In this document: in pieces, positions 8,801 to 15,684 of the stretch
Layout: the number at the start of each line of letters is the position of its first letter
How positions within the stretch are numbered: the stretch's first letter is position 1
Source: Microbacterium sp. STN6
GTDB lineage: Bacteria; Actinomycetota; Actinomycetes; Actinomycetales; Microbacteriaceae
NCBI RefSeq assembly: GCF_026410545.1
Contig: NZ_JAPMIT010000003.1
Location: 310,001 to 374,000 of the forward strand
Length of the DNA: 64,000 bases
Reading direction: 5' to 3'
Notes under the pieces: generated by a model
Databases searched by the model: none
Seen by the model: the letters and a program-made list of their open reading frames with translations, nothing else
Told to the model about the DNA's origin: nothing
Position numbers and translations under genes: made by a program

Positions 8801-9350
8801 CCGGTTCGGGAAGTCCAAGGCTCGGCGGACTCACCGCGCCGCGACCGAGCACACCGAACAGGTGCGGGCGAGACTCCGCGACCGCTGGGGCAATACTCCC
8901 CACAGGAACCAGCCCGCCGACGCATGGGCAGCACAGGCCGCGGACCGCGCCACCGAGCATGCACCCGAGGTCAAGCAGGCGACCCACGCCGTAACCGCCG
9001 TCGAGCGCGAGCGGCAGGAGACGACCGAACGGCACCGTGCCGAGCACCGCGCCCTGCTCGGCAGGCTCTACGGGGCCGAACGAGTACGCCTCGACCCGGC
9101 ACGGTACGAACTCGCCAAGCCCGAGCGCGAGGCCCGGAAATGGGCGCGCAGCGCCGAGGACGCCCGTACCGAGATAGCCAAACTCCGCGCACTCCCGACC
9201 GAGCAAGCTGCCGCCCTGGTCGAAGCGAAACCTGCCGCCGCCGAGGCCGCAAAGCAGGCCGCAGCCGACCGGGCACGACGGCTCCGCATCGAACAGCGCG
9301 ACTCGACCAGGAGTGATCCGCACCGGGAGACGCCAGGGTTGGGGCGCTGA
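5898..9350 (+). CDS. MobF (TrwC-type) relaxase with SF1 helicase domain
   Basis: This 1150-residue protein combines a relaxase and a helicase. The N-terminal domain has tyrosines Y18 and Y29 as nicking candidates and the HUH metal motif H169-R-H-I-H173 (GDPHRHIHFQIG). The RecD/TraI-like helicase has Walker A GVAGAGKTT (467-475) and Walker B VDEAG (from 565), and a late AYGVQGTTVAGSHTVL motif. The C-terminal 300 residues are charged and probably coiled coil. It would nick oriT, bind the 5' end covalently and unwind the strand for conjugative transfer. No T4SS or coupling protein gene is adjacent, so the element is probably mobilized by helper systems. The RBS GGAAGG supports ATG 5898. Confidence 0.9.
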   Translation: MHGGVILFRGTGADARRYVEADRSRADDYFLGAEATVANFAALDGEGNVTAELGLDPVGYARWVDWVNPVTGESTGRPRLPGEGRQGSPRFAEMVVNAPKSLSIAAALHPEVSAALDRAQQDAVSEIRRWLARHSVTRVGPRGKQECVPVEQMQTVAVTHRTSRAGDPHRHIHFQIGTRVWAAGKWRGLDTAALFRQQGAIRALGTAVIVAHPKLAGVLDRYGLTLDPATGEVVELAPFNAVMSKRGEQVRKNLERLEAEWEAAHPGETMGPVVSSRLAARAWAYERPAKKPTTLHEEQAWLTELREAGYDPDTLRRPTRRAQASLGDLSVQTVANRAMDRCAAGASAWTHHTVQEHATRIMTEYGVQATPNEVREFIEVATRLALEDCFSILPPGTATPEHVAHLTSLRVVQAETELRDRLAARTPALEPKHSDLTEAAQARGLDAGQERAAAVVASADLLVIVEGVAGAGKTTMLGVAIDVAREHGRAARVVAPTLRAAQVAQEELGVPATSVAALVHAHGWRWNDDGVWTRLNPGDTDPETGRIYSGPPESARLARGERVIVDEAGMLDQDTAIALLTVCDEAGAMVALVGDRAQLAAVGRGGVLDMAVQIRGRTFDMAEVHRFTDPEYADVTLRMRDGRDPGDVFDQLAKLGSIRVHANGEDVHEHISQRAREGEAVTVSSNDEARIVNARIREERVAQGLVDDTRTVYGSDGLPIGRGDVIQTRKNDADLGVANRENWIVQRVEAESALSVREASNGRKRQRTVRLPAEYVAEHAHLSYAATAYGVQGTTVAGSHTVLTDATSAASVYVGMTRGRDTNLLHIVAENRADARAQFIEAMERDRADRGLTDATRRATEDVRGLIADGPVKLVNDEIATLTRQAQDAEQRTERWMQIARHLDVQTHRHQAEDAETVAVLEATREQAEQIRASVRAPLFPAAKADWREYEDATAREADTAAQVRAASRFGKSKARRTHRAATEHTEQVRARLRDRWGNTPHRNQPADAWAAQAADRATEHAPEVKQATHAVTAVERERQETTERHRAEHRALLGRLYGAERVRLDPARYELAKPEREARKWARSAEDARTEIAKLRALPTEQAAALVEAKPAAAEAAKQAAADRARRLRIEQRDSTRSDPHRETPGLGR

Positions 9351-9407
9351 GTCCTCGACGGACGGGGTTGCCGAAGGTTGTAGCCAGAAGAGCGGCTGTG
9401 TCGGGAG

Positions 9408-10196
9408 TCAGATTCCCAGGCTCGGCCCACGCCTTCCGCCGCCGGGCCGGTCATCACGTCCGAACGCATCGAGGGGTGGGAGCCGGCGGCGACGTTGCCG
9501 GGCGGCGTCCAGCTCGCGGTCGAGCACGGCAGGGTCGCGGGTGACCTTACGGGTCGCGAAGCCCTCAGTGTGCCCGTGCAGCAGCTCCGTCAGCCCGTCT
9601 CGCCGGGCCGCGTCCTCGGCGGTGAGAAGGTTCGGACGGATCAGCGCGTCGAGCCCCGAGTGGTCTTCCACGATCGCGAGGGTGCGGGCGTGGGCGAACA
9701 CGTCGCCAGGGATACGCGACCAGTCGATGACCCATCCGGCATCACGGGCGATCTGGTTGAAGAAGACGTGCTGGCTGCGCGTGTTCACGTCGCGGAACGG
9801 GTGGATCGTGGTCGTCTCGCCCCACACCCACGCCAGCCCGTCCGAGAATGCATCCGCATCGAGGCCGCGCAGGTGGTCGCGGGCGGCGAGAACGCCGAAG
9901 ACGCGCTCGGCTTCGGGCACGATGAACTGCGGGCGACAGTGTGCGATACCCGTGCCGCTGGGGTGGGTGTCGGTGTCGCGAATCTCGCCGCCCCACGAGT
10001 ACATATCTTGCGTCAGATAGGCGTGGATCGCTTGCAGGTGCGGAAGATCGTAGGCACCGGCGATGGGATGCTCGCGCAGTGCACCCATGCGGGCGCCGAT
10101 GAAGTCGGCCTCGGCTTCTTTCCAGTCGTCGTAGTCGGTGATGCCGAACTTGTTGATCAGAACATCGCTGCCCGGATAGGTGTACCGATCTGGCAT
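9408..10196 (-). CDS. Fic/DOC family toxin-like AMPylase (variant motif)
   Basis: The 262-residue protein has a Fic core at residues 47-160 with the active loop H132-PFRDVNTRSQ. Canonical Fic is HPFx(D/E)GNGRxxR; the catalytic His, the metal-binding Asp and the Asn are kept, but both Gly positions of the phosphate-binding nest are V and T. Fic enzymes usually transfer AMP to target hydroxyls, commonly on gyrase and topo IV in VbhT-like toxins. ATG 10196 (MPDRYTYPGS) is 16 bp after the stop of a small antitoxin-like gene, giving the usual antitoxin-toxin order. The gene converges on the relaxase gene. Activity with the altered loop is uncertain. Confidence 0.82.
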   Translation of the reverse strand: MPDRYTYPGSDVLINKFGITDYDDWKEAEADFIGARMGALREHPIAGAYDLPHLQAIHAYLTQDMYSWGGEIRDTDTHPSGTGIAHCRPQFIVPEAERVFGVLAARDHLRGLDADAFSDGLAWVWGETTTIHPFRDVNTRSQHVFFNQIARDAGWVIDWSRIPGDVFAHARTLAIVEDHSGLDALIRPNLLTAEDAARRDGLTELLHGHTEGFATRKVTRDPAVLDRELDAARQRRRRLPPLDAFGRDDRPGGGRRGPSLGI

Positions 10197-10212
10197 TGCG
10201 ACGGCCAGTGAC

Positions 10213-10419
10213 TCAGGCCGTGCGAGCGGCCACGCGTGCACGCGTGCGAGCGGCGATCACTTCGACGGCCTCTTCCACGGTGATCTCGCCGCGCACTTGG
10301 CGGGCCAGAAGCTCAAGACCCTCGGGGGACATCTCTTCGCCAGCGGTCTGCTGTCCGGCCTGCACCTCGGCGAGGACGCGCTGCACATGCGCCTCGGTAA
10401 CGCGAGTCTCGGTCGCCAT
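10213..10419 (-). CDS. VbhA-like Fic antitoxin
   Basis: The 68-residue, mostly helical protein lies directly upstream of the fic gene. Its end (SPEGLELLARQVRGEITVEEAVEVI) matches the tail of VbhA-type antitoxins (x-x-VVVGELETSDVI). ATG 10419 has a strong AAGGAGG 6 bp upstream. By my alignment the inhibitory S-x-x-x-E-G motif corresponds to G22-QQTA-G27, so the inhibitory Ser and Glu would be replaced. It should bind Fic and block ATP positioning, but the mechanism may differ here. Confidence 0.68.
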   Translation of the reverse strand: MATETRVTEAHVQRVLAEVQAGQQTAGEEMSPEGLELLARQVRGEITVEEAVEVIAARTRARVAARTA

Positions 10420-10529
10420 TCGGGGTGCCTCCTTATGGTCGGCGTCTGGGAACAAGTTTACGGGGCACGCCCGACAATCAAGCGGGGCGACGGGCGCGAG
10501 CATGCCGATTCGGCACCGCCGCGCGGGGT

Positions 10530-10754
10530 TCAGGAAGCGCCCACGACCTCGGTGTCGTCAAAGAGGCGCAGGAACTTCTCACGAGGGATCACGACCCTGC
10601 GCCCGAGCCGGACCGAAGGGATCGTGCCGTTGTCGATGCTCGCGGTGATCGTGCGGGGATCGACCCCGAGAGCGGCAGCCGCCTCCGCACGAGTGATGAC
10701 CGCGCTGCGCGATGCCCGCAGATCATCCAAGGTCACCGTCACTGTCCTCATCAC
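10530..10754 (-). CDS. Excisionase-like helix-turn-helix DNA-binding protein
   Basis: The 74-residue protein carries a MerR/Xis-type HTH: ITRAEAAAALGVDPRTITASIDNGTIPSVRLGRRVVIPREKFLRLFD. These proteins bind DNA at attachment sites as directionality factors or act as small regulators. The start is ATG 10754 or the next Met at 10751. It diverges from the XRE gene, with a 90-bp gap holding palindromes, and precedes the antitoxin-fic pair by 110 bp. The integrase in the same element makes the excisionase role plausible but unproven. Confidence 0.7.
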   Translation of the reverse strand: MMRTVTVTLDDLRASRSAVITRAEAAAALGVDPRTITASIDNGTIPSVRLGRRVVIPREKFLRLFDDTEVVGAS

Positions 10755-10807
10755 GCCACCTACCGTTCCCTGTAAAGCGTCGTACGTTTCTAAAACTACA
10801 TTAGGAG

Positions 10808-10844
10808 TCTTGACGAGTCAAGAACAGGCTTGTATGTTCCGAGT
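10808..10844 (+). promoter_or_regulatory. Leaderless XRE promoter with -35 inside a palindrome
   Basis: TTGACG (10810-10815), a 17-bp spacer and TATGTT (10833-10838) place the transcription start at or near ATG 10845, so the mRNA is probably leaderless; no Shine-Dalgarno is present. The -35 lies within the perfect palindrome TCTTGAC-GA-GTCAAGA (10808-10823), which suggests autorepression by the HTH protein it drives. Confidence 0.6.
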
Positions 10845-11405
10845 ATGGAAACAGAACGGGTGCGGGGCAACTCCGCAGGCATCACACACGAGCACGTCGC
10901 CGCGAACCTCCGCGCCGCACGGCAGGCGATCGGCATGGACGTGCGCACGGCCGCACGACGGATGACCGATGCGGGCCGGAAGATCGCGCCCTCGGGGATC
11001 AGCAAGATCGAGAATGGCGATCGTCGGGTGGACGTGGACGACCTCACCGCGCTCGCCTATGTGCTGAACACGACCCCGGCAGCCCTGCTCACCCCGCCCG
11101 CGGAGGCGGTCACGCTGTCGGGAGTGCCCGAAACGTTTCTGCCCGAAGAGGTGCAGGTCTGGATCGCGGGCGGGGTGAAGCTCACCACCGACGATCTGGT
11201 GCGGTACTGGAAAGAGCAGCGGTTCCAGGCGATCAGCTCCGCGCACTGGGCCGAGGAAATGCTCGCCAAGTACGACCGCGGGCAGGTCGGCGTCACCCCG
11301 CGCGAGGTGTACCAGGAACGCTACGACGCGCAGAGCGCCAGGGAAGCGGACGCGACCGGCAGGCTGCTGCAGCTCGACCCCAACGCCTCCCTCGCATTCG
11401 AGTAA
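10845..11405 (+). CDS. XRE-family transcriptional regulator
   Basis: The 186-residue protein has an N-terminal HTH_3 domain (about residues 16-82: EHVAANLRAARQAIGMDVRTAARRM, then SGISKIENGDRRVDVDDLTALAYVLN). The remaining 100 residues form a helical domain without a known motif (VYQERYDAQSAREADATGRLL). It probably controls the element: its own promoter has a palindrome over the -35, and a motif shared with the relaxase promoter lies just upstream. ATG 10845 is preferred to TTG 10830 because the promoter predicts transcription starting there. The integrase gene follows in the same direction 74 bp later. Confidence 0.82.
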   Translation: METERVRGNSAGITHEHVAANLRAARQAIGMDVRTAARRMTDAGRKIAPSGISKIENGDRRVDVDDLTALAYVLNTTPAALLTPPAEAVTLSGVPETFLPEEVQVWIAGGVKLTTDDLVRYWKEQRFQAISSAHWAEEMLAKYDRGQVGVTPREVYQERYDAQSAREADATGRLLQLDPNASLAFE

Positions 11406-11479
11406 CAATCGCCAAGCCCACTCGCCCGCTCATGACAAACGGGCGAGAGGAACCACGTCAAGGAGAAAGGAGCCAGAGC

Positions 11480-12763
11480 ATGGCGACGCACATCGACCCG
11501 CCGCCGGATGAGGCGGCAGACGCACCCGAGGGGGTGAAGCAGAAGCAGCAGCGCCGGTCACGGTCGAGGCATCAGGGATCGCTGGGCGACTACCAGACCC
11601 GCAAGGGGAAGCGGTGGAAGTTTCAGATCTATGTGCTCATCGACCCGGAGAAGCCCGAACTCGGAGAGAAGCGGCTGACCCGTGGCGGGTTCACCGACCT
11701 CGAAGAAGCCCAAGCTGCACTCACCGAGGCCCTGCGGAAGAAGGCCCGGAACGAGAAGTTCCAGGGCAAGACGCCCACGATCGCCATCTACGCCGAGCAC
11801 TGGGCCGACAGTCTCCGGCTGGCCGACTCCACGGTGAAGGGGTATCGGAAGATCATCCGCAACCACATCACCCCCGACCTCGGGAACACCCGCATCGACA
11901 AGCTCACCGCGACTCGCATCGGCTCCCACTACCGGGAGTTAGAGAAGCACGGGCGCAAGGACGAGTACGGCAAGGGGCAACCGCTGTCGGCCAACAGCAT
12001 CCACAAGGTGCACGTCGTCCTCGGGGCGATGCTCGACGCCGCGATCGACGACGAGCTGCTGACCGTGAACCCGACGAAGAAGAAGCGCACTGTGAACGCG
12101 CCGAAGTCTTCCCAGGTACGCGCCCAGAAACCCGAGATCGTCACCTGGACAGGCGAACAGTTGCAGACGTTCCTCACCTGGAACCGCGACGAGCTGAAAG
12201 ACGAACTGTTTCCGCTCTGGCGACTCATCGCCTACACCGGGATGCGACGCAGCGAAGCCCTCGCGCTCAAATGGAACGACATCAACACCAGAACCGGGCG
12301 CATTAGCATCCGCCGCGCGGTGAACACCGAGGACTGGACGACCACGAAGACAACGAAGACCGGTAACGCCCGCGTCATCGACGTGGACGCCGACACCCTC
12401 AAAGTGCTCGCCTCCTACAAGGTCGCCCGCGCCGAAGTGTCGTTCGACCTCGCCAAGGCCGACGCCCACGTGTTCGGCGACGACGAAGGCAAGCTCCGAT
12501 CACCGGACGCGATGACGAGCCGATGGGATCGTCGCTTGAAGTGGATCACCAAGACCCACAAGACGCTGCCCCGCGTCACGATCAAGGGGCTCCGTCACAC
12601 GCACGCCACGCTCCTACTGGAACTGGGCGAACACCCCAAGGTGGTGCAGGAGCGCCTCGGGCACTCCACCATCACCACCACGATGAACATCTACAGCCAT
12701 GTCACCCCGACGATGCAGAAGGCCGCAGCAGACCGCTTCGCGGCTCATCTCGGGAACGCTTAG
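11480..12763 (+). CDS. int: Tyrosine site-specific integrase
   Basis: The 427-residue phage/ICE-type integrase has an N-terminal arm-binding region (SLGDYQTRKGKRWKFQIYV), a SAM-like core-binding domain (GYRKIIRNHITPDLGNTRIDKLTATRI) and the catalytic domain with R256 (TGMRRSEALAL), R372 (KGLRHTHATLL), H395 (RLGHSTITTTM) and nucleophile Y405 (NIYSHV). The usual first His of box II is Lys (K-G-L-R), a known variation. ATG 11480 follows AAGGAGAAAGGAG, better than the upstream in-frame start at 11432. The gene ends 79 bp from the 3' end of tRNA-Leu, the typical place for integration into a tRNA. Confidence 0.93.
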   Translation: MATHIDPPPDEAADAPEGVKQKQQRRSRSRHQGSLGDYQTRKGKRWKFQIYVLIDPEKPELGEKRLTRGGFTDLEEAQAALTEALRKKARNEKFQGKTPTIAIYAEHWADSLRLADSTVKGYRKIIRNHITPDLGNTRIDKLTATRIGSHYRELEKHGRKDEYGKGQPLSANSIHKVHVVLGAMLDAAIDDELLTVNPTKKKRTVNAPKSSQVRAQKPEIVTWTGEQLQTFLTWNRDELKDELFPLWRLIAYTGMRRSEALALKWNDINTRTGRISIRRAVNTEDWTTTKTTKTGNARVIDVDADTLKVLASYKVARAEVSFDLAKADAHVFGDDEGKLRSPDAMTSRWDRRLKWITKTHKTLPRVTIKGLRHTHATLLLELGEHPKVVQERLGHSTITTTMNIYSHVTPTMQKAAADRFAAHLGNA

Positions 12764-12785
12764 CACATATCTCAGCACATGGCGC

Positions 12786-12797
12786 AAAAATGACCCC
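12786..12797 (+). repeat. 12-bp direct repeat, right copy (candidate element boundary)
   Basis: AAAAATGACCCC matches 5565-5576 exactly and lies 22 bp after the integrase stop, 45 bp before the tRNA-Leu 3' end. See the left copy for the alternative explanation by chance. Confidence 0.3.
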
Positions 12798-12842
12798 CAA
12801 CCTGGTTATCTAAAGCCCAGGTCAGAGGCCACCTTCTTCGCG

Positions 12843-12926
12843 TGCGCGAGGGGGGACTTGAACCCCCACGCCCTTTCGAGCACTGGCACCTGAAGCCAGC
12901 GCGTCTGCCAATTCCGCCACTCGCGC
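12843..12926 (-). tRNA. tRNA-Leu (anticodon CAG)
   Basis: The minus strand folds as an 84-nt cloverleaf with a long variable arm: 7-bp acceptor GCGCGAG/CTCGCGC, anticodon stem CTGGC/GCCAG with loop TTCAGGT, and T arm GGGGG/TTCAAGT/CCCCC. The anticodon is CAG, decoding CUG. CCA is not encoded. Its 3' end faces the integrase gene, so it is the likely integration target of the element to the left. Confidence 0.95.
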
Positions 12927-13102
12927 GAACTAACAGAGAGTAGCATTTCACGCCGCCAATCTCCATTTGGTCCACTCGCTCGACGCCGCCACCCCACGTC
13001 CCTCGCTCGAACGATATTCCGCGAGAAACCGCGCACCACGGGCGCCTTCTCACCCCGGCCTACTAACATGCACATAGTCGTCGAGCCGAGATCGGGAGAC
13101 CT

Positions 13103-13864
13103 GTGGGCATACTGGACAACTTCGAGAAGGGTCTTGAGCGCGCCGTCAACGGTGCCTTCGCCAAGACCTTCCGCTCGGGGCTGCAGCCGGTCGAGCTCAC
13201 GAGTGGCCTGCGCCGCGAGCTCGACACCAAGGCGGCCGTCGTCAGCCGCGACCGCGTGCTCGCGCCCAACGACTTCACCCTGCGCATGAGCACCGCCGAC
13301 CTTCAGCGCATGCGCCGCATCGGCCCCACCCTCATCGACGACCTCACCCAGTTCGTCGAGCAGCACGCCGCCGCGCAGAACTACCAGTTCGCGGGCGGCA
13401 TCTCGATCAGGCTCGAAGAAGACCCGCACCTCAGCGAGGGCCTGCTCACCGTCGAGTCCGAGAACGTGAAGGGCACCGTCACGTGGGTGCCCGTGCTCGA
13501 GATCGCCGGCACGCGTTACCCCCTCACGCAGGAGCACACCGTGATCGGCCGCAGCTCGAGCGCCGACATCACGGTCGACGACACCGGAATCTCCCGCCAC
13601 CACGTCGAGGTCGTCTGGGACGGCAGGCGCGCCCAGGCCGTCGATCTCGGCTCGACCAACGGCTCCCAGCTCGACGGCCGCCCCCTCAAGAAGGCGGTTC
13701 TCGAGCCAGACTCGGTCATCTCCATCGGCCGCACCCGTATCGTGTTCAAGGTGCTCCCCCAGGCCTCCCATGACCGCGGCGCGAACGACCGCAGCGCAGC
13801 AGACCGCCAGCGCGACGACGCGACGAGGCGCCACGACATCGGCGGCTTCTGGGACGCCCCGTGA
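13103..13864 (+). CDS. fhaA: FhaA-like protein: DUF3662 plus FHA domain
   Basis: The 253-residue protein starts MGILDNFEKGLERAVNGAFAKTFRSGLQPVEL, the DUF3662 domain of mycobacterial FhaA (residues about 1-125). It ends with an FHA phosphothreonine-binding domain (IGRSSSADITVDDTGISRHHVEVVWDG, then DLGSTNGSQLDG). FhaA binds phosphorylated partners such as MviN and PbpA and tunes peptidoglycan synthesis. The start is GTG 13103. It heads a seven-gene cluster and overlaps fhaB by 4 bp. The linker between the domains is shorter than in mycobacteria. Confidence 0.92.
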   Translation: MGILDNFEKGLERAVNGAFAKTFRSGLQPVELTSGLRRELDTKAAVVSRDRVLAPNDFTLRMSTADLQRMRRIGPTLIDDLTQFVEQHAAAQNYQFAGGISIRLEEDPHLSEGLLTVESENVKGTVTWVPVLEIAGTRYPLTQEHTVIGRSSSADITVDDTGISRHHVEVVWDGRRAQAVDLGSTNGSQLDGRPLKKAVLEPDSVISIGRTRIVFKVLPQASHDRGANDRSAADRQRDDATRRHDIGGFWDAP

Positions 13865-14433
13865 CCAGCGAACTCACGCTCCTCATACTGCGCATCGGCT
13901 TCCTGCTGCTGCTCTGGTTCTTCGTCTTCGGCATCGTCTATGCCCTCCGCAGCGACCTCTTCGGCCAGCGCGTGCGAAAGATGCCAGCGGATGCCGCATC
14001 CGCGCCTGGCCGCCAGGCCCCCTCGTCCCCCTTCCCCCCGCCGGCCGCGTCCTCCGGCGGCATCGTCATGCAGCATCCGCCGCTCAGCAACATGCCCGGC
14101 GCGGCCGCGGACGGTCCCAGTCACCCGTTGGCCACCACCTCCACCGCTGCCCACCTGGTGATCACGTCCGGCCAGAAGCAGGGCACCTCGATCGACCTCG
14201 GGCGCGAGCCGATCACGATCGGCCGCTCGGCCGAGTCGGGCCTCGTCATCCGCGACGACTACACGTCGACCCACCATGCCCGGCTCATGCTGTGGAACGA
14301 TACGTGGATGCTGCAGGATCTGGACTCGACCAACGGAACGTTCCTCGACGGCAAGCGCGTCACCTCACCGGCCAAGATCCCGCTCGACACCCCGATCAAG
14401 ATCGGCACGACCACGTTCGAGCTGCGGCGGTAG
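13861..14433 (+). CDS. fhaB: FhaB/FipA-like membrane-anchored FHA protein
   Basis: The 190-residue protein has an N-terminal membrane helix (LTLLILRIGFLLLLWFFVFGIVYALRSDLFG), a Pro/Ala-rich linker (about 45-95) and a C-terminal FHA domain (ITIGRSAESGLVIRDDYTSTHHARLML, DLDSTNGTFLDG). FhaB reads PknA/PknB phosphothreonines at the division site. The start is GTG 13861 overlapping fhaA. The phosphatase gene starts 3 bp after its stop. Confidence 0.92.
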   Translation: MTSELTLLILRIGFLLLLWFFVFGIVYALRSDLFGQRVRKMPADAASAPGRQAPSSPFPPPAASSGGIVMQHPPLSNMPGAAADGPSHPLATTSTAAHLVITSGQKQGTSIDLGREPITIGRSAESGLVIRDDYTSTHHARLMLWNDTWMLQDLDSTNGTFLDGKRVTSPAKIPLDTPIKIGTTTFELRR

Positions 14434-14436
14434 CGC

Positions 14437-15684
14437 GTGGCAGAGGTCAACCGCGCCGCCGCCGCTTCGCACGTCGGCAAGATCCGGTCGAACAACCAGG
14501 ATTCCGGCTACGCCGGCGCTCACCTGTTCGTCGTCGCCGACGGAATGGGCGGGCACGCGGGCGGCGACGTCGCCTCGGCCATCGCCCTGCAGCGCATCCG
14601 CGAGGCCGACCGCGAATACCTGAGCGGCGAGGAGGCCGAGTTCTCGCTGCAGGCCGCGCTCATCGCCGCCAACGCGCAGCTCGCCGAGACCGTGTTCGAG
14701 CATCCCGAGCTCACCGGCATGGGCACCACCGTGAGCGCCATCGCCCGGGTCGGCGACGAGATCGCGCTCGCCCACATCGGCGACTCGCGCATCTATTTGC
14801 TGCGCGACGGCGAACTCAAGCAGGTCTCCACCGACCACACCTTCGTGCAGCGTCTCGTCGACAGCGGCCGCATCACCGAGGAGGAGGCCATGGTGCACCC
14901 GAGGCGCAGCGTGCTCATGCGCGTGCTCGGCGACGTCGACGCCTCTCCCGAGATCGACACCTGGTGCCTCGACACGAAGCCGGGCGACCGCTGGATGCTC
15001 TGCTCAGACGGCCTCAGCGGGGTCGTCAAGCACGAGGACATCCAGTCGGCCCTCGCAACAACAGACAATCCAGCGGATGCCGCGCAGCGTCTTGTGCAGC
15101 TCACCCTCGACGGCGGAGCCCCCGACAACGTCACCGTCGTCATCCTCGACATCGCCGACCAGATGCCCGGCGCCCACGGCTCGCAGCCCCTCACGGTCGG
15201 CTCCGCCGCGGCCCCCCTCGCCTTCGAGCAGGAGCTCGGCCGCAGCCGCGCGCTGCGCCTGCCGACGCTCCGCCTGCACCCCATGCGCCCGCCGGCCGGC
15301 CCCACGCACTTCGAGCCCGAGAGTGAGGACTACCTCGACGAGCTCATAGAAGAGGATGCTCGGCGGGCGCGCCGTCGCCGCGTCACCTGGCTCGTGGCCA
15401 TCGTCGTCGTGGTCGCCGCCCTCGTCGCGGCGGGAATCCTCGGCTATCAGTGGACGCAGACGCGGTACTACGTGGGCGTGAGCGACGGGCACGTCGCCAT
15501 CTACCAGGGCGTGCAGCAGGGGGTCGGCCCGTTCTCGCTCTCGCACGTGTACGACGAGACCGACGTTTCGGTCTCCACTCTCAGCCCGTACGAGCGCCAG
15601 CAGGTCGAGCAGACCATGAACGCCGACTCCCTGACGCACGCCAGACACATTGTGGAGCAGTTGAACGATGCCCCCGGCAGTTGA
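14437..15684 (+). CDS. pstP: PstP-like PP2C serine/threonine phosphatase
   Basis: The cytoplasmic PP2C domain (residues 1-240) has the metal-binding motifs VVADGMGGHAGG, GDSRIYLLRDG, CSDGLSG and GGAPDNVTV. After a linker of about 65 residues comes one membrane helix (VTWLVAIVVVVAALVAAGILGYQW) and an extracellular domain of about 80 residues. PstP reverses PknA/PknB phosphorylation. The start is GTG 14437. The 3' end overlaps the rodA-like gene by 17 bp, so the cluster is one operon. Confidence 0.95.
   Translation: MAEVNRAAAASHVGKIRSNNQDSGYAGAHLFVVADGMGGHAGGDVASAIALQRIREADREYLSGEEAEFSLQAALIAANAQLAETVFEHPELTGMGTTVSAIARVGDEIALAHIGDSRIYLLRDGELKQVSTDHTFVQRLVDSGRITEEEAMVHPRRSVLMRVLGDVDASPEIDTWCLDTKPGDRWMLCSDGLSGVVKHEDIQSALATTDNPADAAQRLVQLTLDGGAPDNVTVVILDIADQMPGAHGSQPLTVGSAAAPLAFEQELGRSRALRLPTLRLHPMRPPAGPTHFEPESEDYLDELIEEDARRARRRRVTWLVAIVVVVAALVAAGILGYQWTQTRYYVGVSDGHVAIYQGVQQGVGPFSLSHVYDETDVSVSTLSPYERQQVEQTMNADSLTHARHIVEQLNDAPGS

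Noticed and set aside
7068-9323. 751-residue open frame antisense to the relaxase
   Set aside because: High-GC shadow: no motifs, and it lies wholly opposite a well-supported relaxase-helicase gene.
13770-15326. Arg/Ala-rich 518-residue frame over fhaB and pstP
   Set aside because: Alternative frame of two certain genes; no signatures.
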